64,000 nucleotides of DNA from Paragorgia papillata (taxonomy: Eukaryota; Cnidaria; Anthozoa; Scleralcyonacea; Coralliidae). Both the position numbers and the translations under genes were made by a program. The notes under the pieces were generated by a model. It ran no database searches and was not told the DNA's origin. It was given only the letters and a program-made list of their open reading frames with translations. The first letter of the stretch is position 1. Each line of letters opens with the position of its first letter. Positions 31,201 to 43,022 of the stretch are shown here, in pieces. Location: positions 434,001 through 498,000 of the forward strand of contig JAWNZC010000111.1 in assembly GCA_035771165.1 (NCBI GenBank), given 5' to 3'.

Positions 31201-31850
31201 CAAAGAGAAGGCGTGTGTTGGTGTTGTGAAACCCCATTTCATCTTTCCGAAGAGCCCCACTCAACACTTTATCGACATAGAAATGTTAGAGAGCAACTTA
31301 CCTAGTCACCTCGATCAAAAGCCCATCGATTGTGTTAGAGTTCATGGTGCCACCGATGAAGGGCCTGGGCACTTGGAGGTTCAATTTCTGTGGACTGAGA
31401 GACACTTGGAGAAACGAAAAATTTGCACAGTCGTCTCATGAAGACACAGTGGTGGATCCTATCTAAATGAAGTGGAGCTGATGAACGGTTGTATAGCCCA
31501 GGCTTATGTAAATTTGTATATTCCATCCATCTTATCAGGGAACAATTTTCATGCCAATGGTCTGAAAAGAAAAAGAGAATTTAGACATCGCAACAGATGT
31601 ATATATTGACAGAGTAAATGGGGCGGCCTGCTGTGGGACTACCCCTACAGCTGCATAAAGGAGACAAAAATGAAGCTGCAACCGAGAGAAGCGAAAGCCT
31701 TTTGGTTTTTCATAAGGGTAAAGCTGAGGGAAAAATGAAGCTGAAAGAAAACAAGCCAGAACTATTCAAGTTCTTCGAAAAGGTCTGGATGGTTCGTTCA
31801 AACCACATGAACAATGACCTACCTCCTATGTGTATATACTAAATCTATGT
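28300..31850 (+). pseudogene. Degenerate multi-exon transposon ORF set (unclassified)
   Basis: A chain of coding-like pieces on one strand in changing frames: 28339-28545, 28756-29140, 29256-29752, 29760-30137, 30130-30495, about 30640-31046, 31112-31441 and 31450-31842. Recognisable stretches include a Cys pair (SQCSECGNLMNMASH), acidic Ser/Glu-rich segments, IRVTKEHP, GATDEGPGHLEVQF and GGSYLNEVELMNGC. The order resembles multi-copy uncharacterised proteins I associate with anthozoan genomes, which may be a DDE-type transposon family without a name. At least seven frameshifts or stops are visible. Function cannot be stated. Confidence 0.4.
28905..29145 (+). repeat. Coding minisatellite (STSSSEDAEGQVT-type)
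   Basis: Four tandem units of about 57-80 bases with the core 'gacgctgaaggacaagtcac' and 'gactggtcaaagtac'. In one frame they encode SSEDAEGQVTSTGQ repeats; spacing changes shift the frame, so different units are coding in different frames. Confidence 0.75.
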
Positions 31851-33900
31851 TACCAGCCAGAATGTCCCCACCCTGTGTGTGGCAACCACCTTCCGTTGCT
31901 GACTCTACTCCACCTACAAACGACTTTGGCAGTTTTGAAGTCCCCACCATTGTTGATGAAGAATCAATGGAAGATGTTATACCAAACAACATCCCAGCAG
32001 ATGAATATCCTCCTGCCATCCATTTTGAGAAAATTGAATCCTCTACTCAACGTGGTAATTTTAAACTAGTAGACAGCATTGTATTTTCGTATACTGTAAG
32101 GCGGAAGTATACTGAAGATAACATTGTGTGGAGATGTACTGTTCGTAATAAGAGAATATCGTGCTTAGCAACTGTGAGACAGCATGGAACCACATACACA
32201 CCAGGCCCACAAATGCATTCCCATCAGCCTTTACCTGGTGCAGACACAGCAGCAAAGGTAATAATTATAATACCTGGTGCATTATTAAAGTGCCTATCTC
32301 AGAGTTGGGGATTTTACATATTTAGGATATTTAGAACATTTTAAGAAGATTTGTAATATATCTTCTTTTCCTAAAATTTCATCTTCATGGACTTTTTGGC
32401 TGTTAAAGTCGGCGATTTTGACGATGGCCGTGAAACAATTTACTGGGTTCTAGTCGCCGGAAGTGACGTAGAAGCAGGAAGACCTTCTCAGGCAGTAACA
32501 GTGTTTGCATCGGGAGTTTACGGAGTCACCTTGGATTTTCTTGGCTTTATTCAGGTTATTTTGTCGGAAATGCTTTTAAAAATTATGCCAAACAGGTGCG
32601 TAGTGTTTTTACTCTCGAATGAACCCAGTTGATACGCTAGAATAGCGCTGTATGCCATTTCTTTTTTTGCGACAATAACGATGTACTATCCCGACTCACG
32701 GGAGGCGAATAAAAGAAGGATAGCTTAGTGTGAAAGGAACGCCGATTTCGTCAAGGATAAAGGTGTGAAATGAACGCCGACATCTACTTCTGTGATCTGT
32801 TCGTTGTCCGAAGTAGTTTCAACGGGAATATTTGGTAGTAAGACGATTCACAGCAGTTTATCACGAGGAAAATCTGTCGGTGTGGCGATTACAAAACGAC
32901 AACAATAAGCGTGTTTTTCCGGAAAGTGACAAGAACTTGTGCATGTCATCAGTCTCATATTTCTTTTTGTCGAAGTATTGTTTGCGTTCGATCTTTGATC
33001 AAGAATATATCGAAATATACTTGACTTGGTAATGTCGTCTATAGCTACCTCTGGTTCTAACACTGATAGCTAAAATGACTAGACTAGGATGTAAACATTA
33101 TTCCGGGATGCGTAATCGACATCGAGACGAAGTAAAACTGTCTTGCAGTGTGGCCATACCTGAAGACGAATTATCTGAATGCATTGTCAAGCCGTATGAA
33201 GACGAGTCGGTTGCCGATGAAATTTGGATCGTAAATCATGAGCAAATGCGACTTGAAAGTTGAAAAAGGTCTTTAGTACGACGGCTACAGATTCGCTTTT
33301 GAGGGGCATGATAAGGTAAATGATTGGTAAGTTTAATTGAAAGTTGATTTTATCAGTGAATTTATGTTTACGTTTTATCTGCAATGTTGTATACACGCAT
33401 TTGCTAAAACAAAATTGTATCCTGTCAAAGCCAAATGATGCATGTTTAATTCTATTCGATATTTCTCTGACACTGAACTGCTTGCGAATGCGAAGGAATG
33501 TCAGTAAATCAAAGCTTGCATTGAAACGGTTAATAACAGTGACCAAGTTCTTTACACTTGTTTGCCTGGAAATCTGGTCACTGCGTCTAGCGGGATACTT
33601 ACATAAAAAAATTGACAAGATAAAGTATCAAATAAAAGATCAGTACAGAAAACAGGTAGGAACTGTCTGTTGATTATAGATTAATGCAATACTTGAATCC
33701 ACTTTTGAAATTTGAACTTGCAGGCGACAGTACACATACAGAGTCAATTTCTTCAATCGCACATTCGTTGTTTATCGAATTCGACGAGCACTGAATTGTG
33801 GCAATTTTGAAGAATGAAACAATTCTATTACCCTAGGTAAATTGTGCGCAGCTGGCTTATTCGCAAGTGGAAATCGGAAAGCGAACGGGTATTCTATTAA

Positions 33901-35412
33901 GGTGGTACTGGAGGCTAAAGTCGACTCTTCCGATCTTAACAGTTTTTGGTCAGTTGGGAGATATAGTAACAACAAGTATCTATGCCACGTTTTACATCGT
34001 TGCGTCCTATACTTTTCGAGATTTCGGCGATCAAACTTTCGTCTCTAAGGGCGAATGTTCGCGCCAAAACAGAAGATTAAGGCCAATTTGTGTTTGCTCT
34101 CCTACAGCGAGATTTGACAGAATTTTACACCTTGAGATTGGTGTTGATATAATATGCCGCAATCATGGGATCATTTTGCGCTTTTCTCACATTCACTTTC
34201 CTCTCATCGACAAAGGAACACTAGTATACTGTATTTCGAGAATGGCTGGTAAGTAACAATTGAGAAACTTTATTCGTTATTGTCTGTGATTTCGCGAATC
34301 TGACTCGGTTGTTTCATTGCGGTCGCTAGAAACAGATAGTTGCTCGTCCGGGCCATCTAACGTATCCATTACTTCCGAGTGCTGAACAGTTTCCCACAGG
34401 CCATTTTCTTTTAAATATATTTCCACGTCTTTCCCTGTTTTAAACTTCTTCCCATTTTGATTTACGAATGAAACGTTTGTTCGTTTACACCCGCCGCTGA
34501 AAGTCTCTCTTTTGTTCACAGTCCACCCAAGGGAAACTTCTCGGTGCTAAACTTCATTCTAGAACAGGATCCAATTCCTCGAGAAACATTTAACATGCCT
34601 CTCGCATTCGTTTCACTCGTATTCATTGCAATGTTGCTTGAAAAATCAGCCGGTGAACTAATAACTCGGTAGCGAACGAACTCAAGCCGTGATCCAAGAT
34701 GGCGTCCTGTCATCACTTGATCCTAGGTGTCGTTGCCAGGCAGTTGTTTTCGCGGTAAAATTCCCTTGGGATTACTGGGTTTATCCAAGCTATATATGGC
34801 GATAAAGTACTTATTTGGGGGTAAATTCAAGCTGCTGGCCACTGGCCTTTTGCTGTGGGCTCACAATAATAAAGAGGAATCTTGTGGCATCGATCTTCTT
34901 CGGCTAAAATGCCTGTATTTCGACGGAATGTTGTCATAATTTGAGCAATTTTCAATAGACAAGCACCTGAAATGCTCATATCTTTCTCTCTTTGCAACCT
35001 ATTTCATTAAAATTTGGCCTGATTGCGCACAAGACTAATAAACAAGTTGGCTAGGGTCCGCCAGAGTCCGCCTCAAACATTTTTGTTGAGAATATTTTGT
35101 ATATCTCTTATCGATCAAAGTAAAGTAAGGCTTATAAATCAATGACGAATACTCGAATGAGAGCGGACTCTGGCCAAAATGTTCGTATTAATTAGAAAGT
35201 AAGTGTGCTTTGTTTCAGTTCAAAAAATTAAAAGCGAAAGCTACAGTCAGTAATTGAAAATTGCCATTTTGGATATCAAATTTCACTTCCCACAACCCCC
35301 TGGACTCAAAATGATTTTTTAGTGGCTGAAACAACTTGTACTACACCATATCTCTCCGAGACCATATTTTCAGAGTTTTTCCATTTTTTCAAAATTAGCC
35401 TCCAGTACCACC
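33901..35412. mobile_element. Nested TTAA element (18-bp TIR)
   Basis: Perfect 18-bp inverted ends, GGTGGTACTGGAGGCTAA, at 33901-33918 and 35395-35412, flanked by TTAA at 33897-33900 and 35413-35416. It lies at the inner edge of the larger TTAA element and so arrived later. It carries an MBD-like exon on the minus strand and no transposase. Confidence 0.8.
34277..34533 (-). pseudogene. MBD-like exon (methyl-CpG-binding domain similarity)
   Basis: A minus-strand open stretch preceded by TTTAG (possible splice acceptor) reads SLGWTVNKRETFSGG, then TNVSFVNQNGKKFKTGKDVEIYL. The GW, the R/K-rich turn and the 'GKKFKT..DVEIYL' pattern match the MBD fold (consensus GKKFRSKxxVxRYL). An acidic Ser/Asp tail follows. 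No partner exons were found within the nested element. It may be captured host coding sequence. Confidence 0.5.
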
Positions 35413-38279
35413 TTAATCAATACTGACAGTATCTACCTGCTTTCTGTATCTTCTATTTTATACTTTGCCTCGTCAATTCTTCGATATTTGCAGCCCGCTA
35501 GACGCAGTGACCAGATATATAACAAATATAAACATGCGAATCCTTTGGCTTTGACAGCATACAATTTTGTTTTAGTAAATATGGTCAATTGCAAATATGG
35601 CATGCCAGTATACAACATTCGATAAAACGTAAACATAAATTCACTGATAAATCATTCACCTTATTCTGCCCCGCAAAGCGAATTTATAGCCATCCTAGAA
35701 GATATTTTTCAAGTCGCATTTGCTCATTAAATTTGCGATCCTAAATTCATCTGCAATCGACTCGTCTTCATACGGCTTGACAATGCATTCTGATGATTCG
35801 TCTTCAGGTAATGGCCCGGACAGTTTTACTTTGTCTTCGATCTCGATTACGTATCCCGGAATAATGTTTACATCCTAGTCTAGTCATTTTGGCTATCAGC
35901 ATTAGAACCAGAGGTAGACGAAGTCAATCAAGTCAAGTATATTTCGATATATTCTTGATCGAAGATCGAACGCAAACAAAATACTTCGATAAAAAGAATA
36001 GTTCTTGTCACTTTCCGGAAAAACACGCTCTATTGTTGTCGTTTTGTAATCGCCACACCGACGGGTTTCCTCGTGATAAACTGCTGTGAATCGTCTTAGT
36101 AACCAAATATTCCCGTTGAAACTACTTCGAACAACGAACAGATCACAAAAATGGATGTCGGCATTCATTTCACACCTTTATCTTTGACGAAATCGGCGTT
36201 CCTTTCACACTAAGCTATCCTTCTCATTTTCGCCTCCCGTGAGTCGGCATAGTACATCGTTATTGTCGCAAAAAAGAAATAGCACACAGCGCTATTCTAG
36301 CGTATCAACTGGGTTCATTCGAGAGTAAAAACACTACGCACCTGTTTGGCATAGTTTTTAAAAGAATTTCCGACAAAATAACCCGAATGAAACCAAGAAA
36401 ATCCAAGGTGAACCGTAAACGCCCGATGTAAACACTGTTACTGTCTGAGAAGGTATCCCTGCTTCTACGTCACTTCCGGCGACTAGAACCCAGTAAAAAA
36501 ATTTCGCGGCCATCGTCAAAATCGCCAAGTTTAACAGCAAAAAAGTCCATGCAGATGAAATTTTAGGAAAAGAAGATATATTACAAATCTTCTTAGAATA
36601 TTCCAAATATCCTAAATGTGTAAAATCCGCAACCCTGAGATAGGCACTTTAAGGTACCTGCCAGGCAAATGTTTTATTTTTCTGATTTTGTCTTTCTGAT
36701 AAAAAAATATGTACCGTAGCCTTTTTTGTTATCACTGAAATTTTGGGCAACACATCTTTTATAGTTTTCGAAAAATTACTTTCCAATGCAATTTGACAAA
36801 ATTTACTGATACTGGTACAAAATTCCGAATGTCGGCATTGCCGGTATTATTTTGTAACATTTTGTAACCAATGTTACAGTATCTGTATCACAAATTCACA
36901 GTATGTTTATAATCTTCCTCATTATTTTTTAATTATTTCAAAAGGTCACCAGAGCTGTAAAGAATCAAGCACTGGCAGATTATTTCAAACCTGCCGGGGC
37001 CATTGCAGATGAAGTATTGTTATTTCACATAACTGATGCCCCTTGTTCTGCCATACCAAACTTTGTAATTGTAACCTTGCCAGACAGGCCAACAGAAAAA
37101 GACAAAAAACCCGACCCAACGACCCCAACCGATCTGGACTTTGAAATCAACCCAGACCATATCCCAGACAATTTCCTGTAGGCTGATGTAAAGGTTGGTA
37201 ATCGTCGCCATCTGGTGTTCAGCACTCCTGAGATGCTCTCTCTTCTTTCACGAGCAAAGACGTCGTATACGGATGCCACTTTTAAAGTTGTTCGAGAGCC
37301 ATTCAAGCAACTGTTTTCCATCCATGCCTTTGTGAAACAAGACGAAGATGTCAAACAGGTAATATTCTTGTTTTAATCACCCGCTTTCACATGGACACCT
37401 ACACTAGATTGTATGATATGTGATGCTTCGGGCTAGAAGGAGTATAATAAACACGGTCACATGATAGCATTGGCATTGGCGTTAAAGATAGGGTGAGGAT
37501 CAGAATGAGTTTTTACCACTTTTATTTTAATTTTGCTTTATAATGTCATGAATGCTTTTTTGTTAACGTTTTAAATGAGAAAAGTCTATTATATGTGATT
37601 GTACACCTTATTACTATATATTCATATAATTATTAATATCATTTATAACAGGTACCTTTGGCATTTGCTTTAATGTCTGGCAACGGGACTACAGCCGTGT
37701 TCTGAAAGCCATTAGAAACCTCCTGCCAGTTGAAATCTACATGCACGGTGTCGTAATTGATTTTGACTGTGCCTTGTGGAAGGCAGTAGAGAAAGTGTTT
37801 GTAAATGCCAAAATACAAGGCTGTGTTTTCCACTGGACACAGGCAATTTGGCGGAAAGTTCAGGAACTGGGACTGTCAACAGCCTACCAAGATGATGATG
37901 CCACACACAAATACATAAAGCGACTACTGGCCTTTCCCTTCCTGCCACACGAACACATCACCCAGATGTTTCAACAACTGAGAGATTTGGCAACCACACC
38001 AGCCCTGCAAAGCCTTGTGAACTATATCGAAGACACATGGGTGAATTCGACAGTTTGGTCCACCAAAAGATGGAGTATCTTTGGAAAGAGTGAACCAACA
38101 ACGATGTTGAAGCCTGGCATCACCGTTTAAACCACAATGCAAGACGTGAAAAACTACCATTGTACCTCCTAATTAATCTCTTGCATCAAGAGTCTTGTCT
38201 GGTGTCTCCTCAGCTGCGCTTAGTGTCTTCATGCATGCGCCTATTTAAATGGCCCATGCTGACTTTATTTATTTTAACT

Positions 38280-38623
38280 AATTAATATACTGTATATATA
38301 CATGTACTGTATATACATACTTTTAAAATTTTACTCTATTTTGATGTGTGCACAACATTTTAATATTAATATAGCTATATTTTATACATTAATGTAAATT
38401 TGTCATTTATGGTTACTTGCAAATTTGCCATTTCATAATTAAATTTCATAATTTAATCTTGTTTTCACTTAAATTGTAAGTTCTGGTTCATAGTTAGTTA
38501 TATTCCATTGAGTTATGTGATGCACTTGGGAAGTTGAGAGTGCACTTAAAAATCTAGAATTCCTCTTGGTTATTGCCTCAACTGTAGCGATGTTTTTTTT
38601 TTGTGAACATAGAATGAACGTAG
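38280..38623. other. No gene seen
   Basis: AT-rich sequence after the MULE tail, with a TGTATATACATG-type palindrome near 38290-38320. Nothing else recognisable. Confidence 0.4.
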
Positions 38624-39000
38624 GGGAGCACGGGTGGCGTGTGCTGTTAGGGCGTTGCCTCTCAGCAAAACGTTAAGCCCGGTTAGACGGGGTTAGTACT
38701 TGGATGGGTGACCGCTTGGGAATCACCCCGTTGTCGGGCTTGGACTCATGTGAGTAGAGTTGTAGTTGATCTCTCCTGTGCTTCGAGGGTTTTTCGCCGG
38801 GTTCTCCGGTTTTCCTCCCTCCATAAAATCAACACCTAACATCTTAGCTGTGATCCGTGGTCTGAACTGTGTCGTTGGCGGCTGCTTGGAGCGTCTTTGA
38901 TATGCCTGGACACGGCCACGTTGATCTGCATCATTCGCAATTCAGCCGCTGGCTGCAAGTAAGGATGATTAGCCACCCAGTCCTTTATCCTTTATCCTAA
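38624..39000 (+). mobile_element. 5S rRNA-derived SINE
   Basis: 38670-38742 matches the internal promoter half of 5S rRNA (GGTTAGTACTTGGATGGGTGACCGC..TGGGAAT), preceded by a degraded 5S front (GTTAAGCCCGG). The body continues with TTTTCGCCGGGTTCTCCGGTTTTCCTCCCT, seen in many invertebrate SINEs, and ends in a short CCTTTAT repeat tail at 38981-39000. It is not a functional 5S gene. Confidence 0.75.
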
Positions 39001-39480
<480 letters not shown>

Positions 39481-39481
39481 T

Positions 39482-39504
39482 TGATATTAGGTGTTTACTC
39501 CGAG
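39482..39504. mobile_element. Left remnant of interrupted tRNA-type repeat, with TSD
   Basis: TGATATTAGGTGTTTACTCCGAG equals the start of the intact repeat at 46288-46310. Its last seven bases (CTCCGAG, 39498-39504) are repeated at 46027-46033 on the other side of the P element. Confidence 0.8.
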
Positions 39505-39791
39505 CATAGTTAATAGAAAGAGACATGGTTTGGAAGGCCGGTAAACTTCAAAAGGTCCACGTGACCTTTTCAGATTCGTCTTCAATTGCACCATCACGTG
39601 ACAACGAAGGTGCATAGTTTGGGGGCATTTCAGGAAGACCCTTATAGGAGCGAACAGGACAAATAGCGTGTTTTTAAATAATTCATGGATTCAAACATCG
39701 AGTCAATATCGGCTTTGACACCGAGTGTGTGTCGAAAGGCAATTTGGAAACTTCGTTGTCACTAGACAATGATTTATTTTTCGAAACCTTG

Positions 39792-41283
39792 ATGTTAATC
39801 GAAGCACAAGCGGACGAAGTCGAAGCTGAAGTTCAAAACGGCATTGAAGAGGTATATATTCTTTCATTTTTTTCTTTATTTTAGCAACGCTTTTTCAATT
39901 TTTAAGACTGTTATTAATTGTTTTGTGATAGGTGGAAGGTTTAAAACAGTTTGCTTGCATACATTGCGAGAAAATCTGCAAATCGAAAGGTGGACTGACA
40001 AACCATGTGCGAAGGATGCACGCTGTTTGTGGCCAAACCCTTGGCGATTCTGGTCTTCCCATCATCCCGAACTTAACATCAGAGGCAGTGGACAACATGC
40101 TTGCTAACATAAGAAGAAATCTTCGTGAAAGCCAACTGTATGACGACGAGATATTGGCCGAAGTTGATAAACTGCAACCAAGTCCTGCGTTCTATGAGTC
40201 GATTGGGAAGTTATTTGTAAGCTTTGGGAAAAATCTTTCTCAGGACAAGCTTCTCCAAACGTTTTATGGGAAAATATATAGGGAGTGGAAGGCCTTCTTC
40301 CCATCTTCTGGGAATTGCAAAGACGTTTCCCTGGCCCTAATTAATCTTCCAGAAATGCTTGTCAAGTTGTATAAGCAAGAAACTTCTGTTGGTGAACCAA
40401 AGGTTAGAGTTTAAATAAGGCAGCCTTAATTGCTTTTTCATTTATCAGTTTATGTCATTTTCATTCAGCTAATCATCCTAAGATTGCAAGCCAAAGCGAA
40501 CTAGGAGCGATTCAAGCTCAACCCTCAGGAAAATTTCGAGCTGGTGTGCCTGGTCTGGTGCCAAGACTGGATGTCTGTCAATATTCTTAAGGAAATGTAT
40601 CTCTAGTCTAATAGTAGCATATATTTTCACTTATGTTTTATCTAAATAAAGGTAAATTCAAGCATAGATCCAATTTTAGAAGACATGTTAAACTAATATA
40701 ATTATTTACTGTTTGTAGGAAGTTGCTCAAGATGTGGAAGCAAGAGAGTTGGGTCCACTGGCGGCATACATTGCTGGATATTGTATCCATAAAATGTATA
40801 GAAAAAGTAAAAATTCCATTCATTGGAATTCAGAAAGGAGTCAAGAGCTAGAAGCCCTTTTGATGTCCCTCAAAGATGAGACTAGTGAGGATGAATTTGT
40901 ATCATCAATATCGAGAGGAGGACTGTGGGCACCCAACTCTACCCTGGTCAGCATCTGCAAAGTCGCAGAGCTGGCCTTTCGAAAGCACAGTGTAAATGCA
41001 AAAGAGAAAGCTCTACCAGGAGACAAAATACTGGCAGATTTATTAAGCACTCCTGAAGTAATAGATCTCTGGGAAGGTGCAATCAGCAAACTGTTTGCAT
41101 CCAGTTTCAGAAGAATGTCTGAACCTCTGTTTAGAAAATATTTTACAACTTTATATTAGAGTGAGGTGTTTTTCCCATGCGAAAGATATCATTAACAAAT
41201 ATAAATTAAAGGAGCAGCTGCAGAGGAAAAAAGGATTGAGAAGTGAACTGAAGAGAAAGAAAACTGATAACAATGAACAATGA
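39792..41283 (+). pseudogene. C2H2 companion protein of the P element
   Basis: Exons 39792-39851, 39932-40402 and 40719-41283 with GT-AG borders; exons 1+2 total 531 bases, so phase is kept. The N-terminus is acidic (MLIEAQADEVEAEV), then one C2H2 finger: FACIHCEKICKSKGGLTNHVRRMH. Exon 3 has ARELGPLAAYIAGYCIHKMY and GGLWAPNSTLVSICKVAE, resembling a C-terminal region of P/THAP and hAT-like transposases. A one-base frameshift near 41140 moves the basic tail (to 41283) out of frame. It has no catalytic triad, so it may be a DNA-binding accessory or regulator. A separate named family was not recognised. Confidence 0.55.
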
Positions 41284-41627
41284 ACATTATTTTAAGTTTT
41301 CTTTTTGGGATATTTCACACTAAGTAAATTATACTCTTTAGAATGACAGTATAGAATACCATAGATTTCTGATATGCCTAGACCTATACTTGTTCAAGAG
41401 TAGGGGCTTTAATAATTTAGGCCAAGGGGGTCTTATGATCGAAGTGAATTTTGTGTTTCAAGACAACATACTAGGTAATTTATGTATATAGTATAATCAT
41501 CATTATGATAATACATAAGCCCAAAGGTTTTGTCTTCTCATTTTTGAGAAAGTCTATTATCTGAAGTTTCTGGTACTCATATCCTTTTTTAAAGTGTTCT
41601 TGAGCTATTTTACTCAGAAAATTTTTT

Positions 41628-41701
41628 GAGTTCCCAAATGGGACTCAAACCAACAACCTGATCTCCAGTGAGACACTCTAACCATTGAGCTACTGGGACT
41701 C
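41628..41701 (-). mobile_element. tRNA-derived SINE fragment
   Basis: On the minus strand, AGTAGCTCAATGGTTAGAG is a good A box and GGTTTGAGTCCC a B-box-like T arm, with a truncated acceptor. A second T-arm-like remnant (TGGGTTCGAATCCCA on the minus strand) lies at about 41868-41884. Both are SINE/tRNA remnants inside the P element. Confidence 0.6.
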
Positions 41702-41776
41702 AGATGATTTGAACGTACGTCGAGGTCGATGTATGACATATACTGCTATATGCAGGTGATGCATGTTGTTAAGAGA

Positions 41777-41960
41777 AGAAATGTATGCTAGCTTGGATAT
41801 GAGAATTATGTCTTTTTTTAAGTGTTCTTCAAGTTATTTTACTCTGAATAATTTCTGAGTTCCCTTAGTGGGATTCGAACCCACAACCTTCTGATCGCCG
41901 AAGAACACTTAAAAAGAGAAGACATAATTGAATCTCATATCCGAGGTAGCATACATTTCT
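41777..41960. mobile_element. Foldback hairpin element
   Basis: Arms 41777-41830 and 41900-41960 are inverted copies (AGAAATGTATGCTA..., ATGAGAATTATGTC..., AAGTGTTCTTC) with a loop containing the T-arm remnant. It could form a long stem of about 50 bp. It lies in the P-element interior. Confidence 0.7.
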
Positions 41961-42479
41961 TTTATGGTACTCAGTTCTTTGAACATGTGCTTTGAATGAA
42001 AGTTTATGATAATAGTAAAGAAAAATTGTGGGTGTGATAAATTTATAGTTATGGTAATTATTTATACTCCGTCTAACACCAGATTATTTTACTCTTCAAA
42101 GGGAGAATTCTCAGCTAGGGTAGGCAACAGTGGATTAACACAACAATAACTCAATTTGATCAACATTTATTGATAAATATTCCTTGTAAAATAATACAAT
42201 ATATGAGAAATTACAGTACCAGATAATCTGATTACTGACCTTTTAATATGTTATACAGTAAAATATTTAAGTAGAGGCAAATGATTTTGAAAATATTATA
42301 AAACTAAATTGAAATGAGACATGGTGTGTATTGCTACTCTGGTTAAGGTGTACCGTAAACCAGTCAAGTACTTTATCATAAACTGAAGTTATCACAACTT
42401 TTGTGGATATCTAGTCTTAGACAATATTAAAGATAAAATAAGATGAAAAAGGAAACTACATATATGGGGTCACCACTTA

Positions 42480-42809
42480 GGGGGTGTTTACATGAGACTG
42501 GCCTGAATTTTGCATTTCAGTTTTTGTTTACACGAGGTCGGCCTTGAAACTATATAGGCTTGGTTTTGCTGTTACATCAAGATTTGTGTCAGTTGTCTTA
42601 CAGCTTGTGACCACTGGAGAATCATTATTTAATGTTAAGAGGTGAAAGTGCTTCAGTTTGGTCTAGCGGGCAAGTGGGCAACCTGAGATTAGGCTGGCGT
42701 GAACTGAATCTCAGGGCGGACTCAAGAAAACGATCAAAATTAAAAAATACTACAACCGACCTTAAGTGAGTCTGGCCTGAGTTTGGGCTGGCCTCATGTA
42801 AACACCCCC
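42480..42809. mobile_element. 330-bp MITE with TTA duplication
   Basis: Perfect 17-bp inverted ends GGGGGTGTTTACATGAG (42480-42496, 42793-42809), flanked by TTA at 42477-42479 and 42810-42812. A 3-bp TWA duplication suits PIF/Harbinger, the superfamily being inference. It is nested in the P element. Confidence 0.75.
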
Positions 42810-43022
42810 TTAGTATGGGTGTCTCCCCAAAATTAAATAATAGTGCAACTATTGTGTTTTTTCATTTCAATGTTTTTTTTTATTATCTTAAATGTATGCT
42901 ATTTTGGCAAAGCTTAAAAGTTTAAATTACAAAGAAAATGCTTAAAATTTAATATGATCCTAAATGATCCTTTAAATTAGTAATACTTCAATAGCAGAGG
43001 GCAAAATATTCAAAAAAGGTAT

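Larger units (their letters stand above)
32285..36652. mobile_element. TTAA element with about 1.3-kb inverted arms
   Basis: Flanked by TTAA at 32285-32288 and 36649-36652. Ends read AGTGCCTATCTCAG inward on both sides. The inverted similarity continues with indels through about 32289-33690 and 36648-35417, including a recognisable shared coding-like stretch (KPYEDES, with 'ECIVKPYEDES' in both arms). TTAA duplications are typical of piggyBac and Kolobok. I see no transposase inside, so it is non-autonomous. It sits in the MULE intron. Confidence 0.75.
31855..38279 (+). pseudogene. FLYWCH-MULE transposase, split by inserted elements
   Basis: Exon 1 (to 32257) encodes a FLYWCH-type zinc finger: NFKLVDSIVFSYTVRR, WRCTVRNKRISCLATV and HSHQP. 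The splice donor is at 32258. Exon 2 (36945-37358) opens with VTRAVKNQALADYFKP and carries TDATFKVV, the first MULE Asp, but has TAG near 37180. Exon 3 starts at 37652 and after a frameshift near 37678 gives VIDFDCALWKAV (second acidic motif) and CVFHWTQAIWRKV (CxxH). A second shift near 38115 precedes a short tail to 38279. FLYWCH plus MULE is a known animal transposase layout. The long intron between exons 1 and 2 contains the TTAA elements at 32289-36648. The gene is dead. Confidence 0.65.

Noticed and set aside
38670..38742. Functional 5S rRNA gene
   Set aside because: The 5' half is degraded and the sequence runs into a SINE body and tail instead of a T-run terminator.
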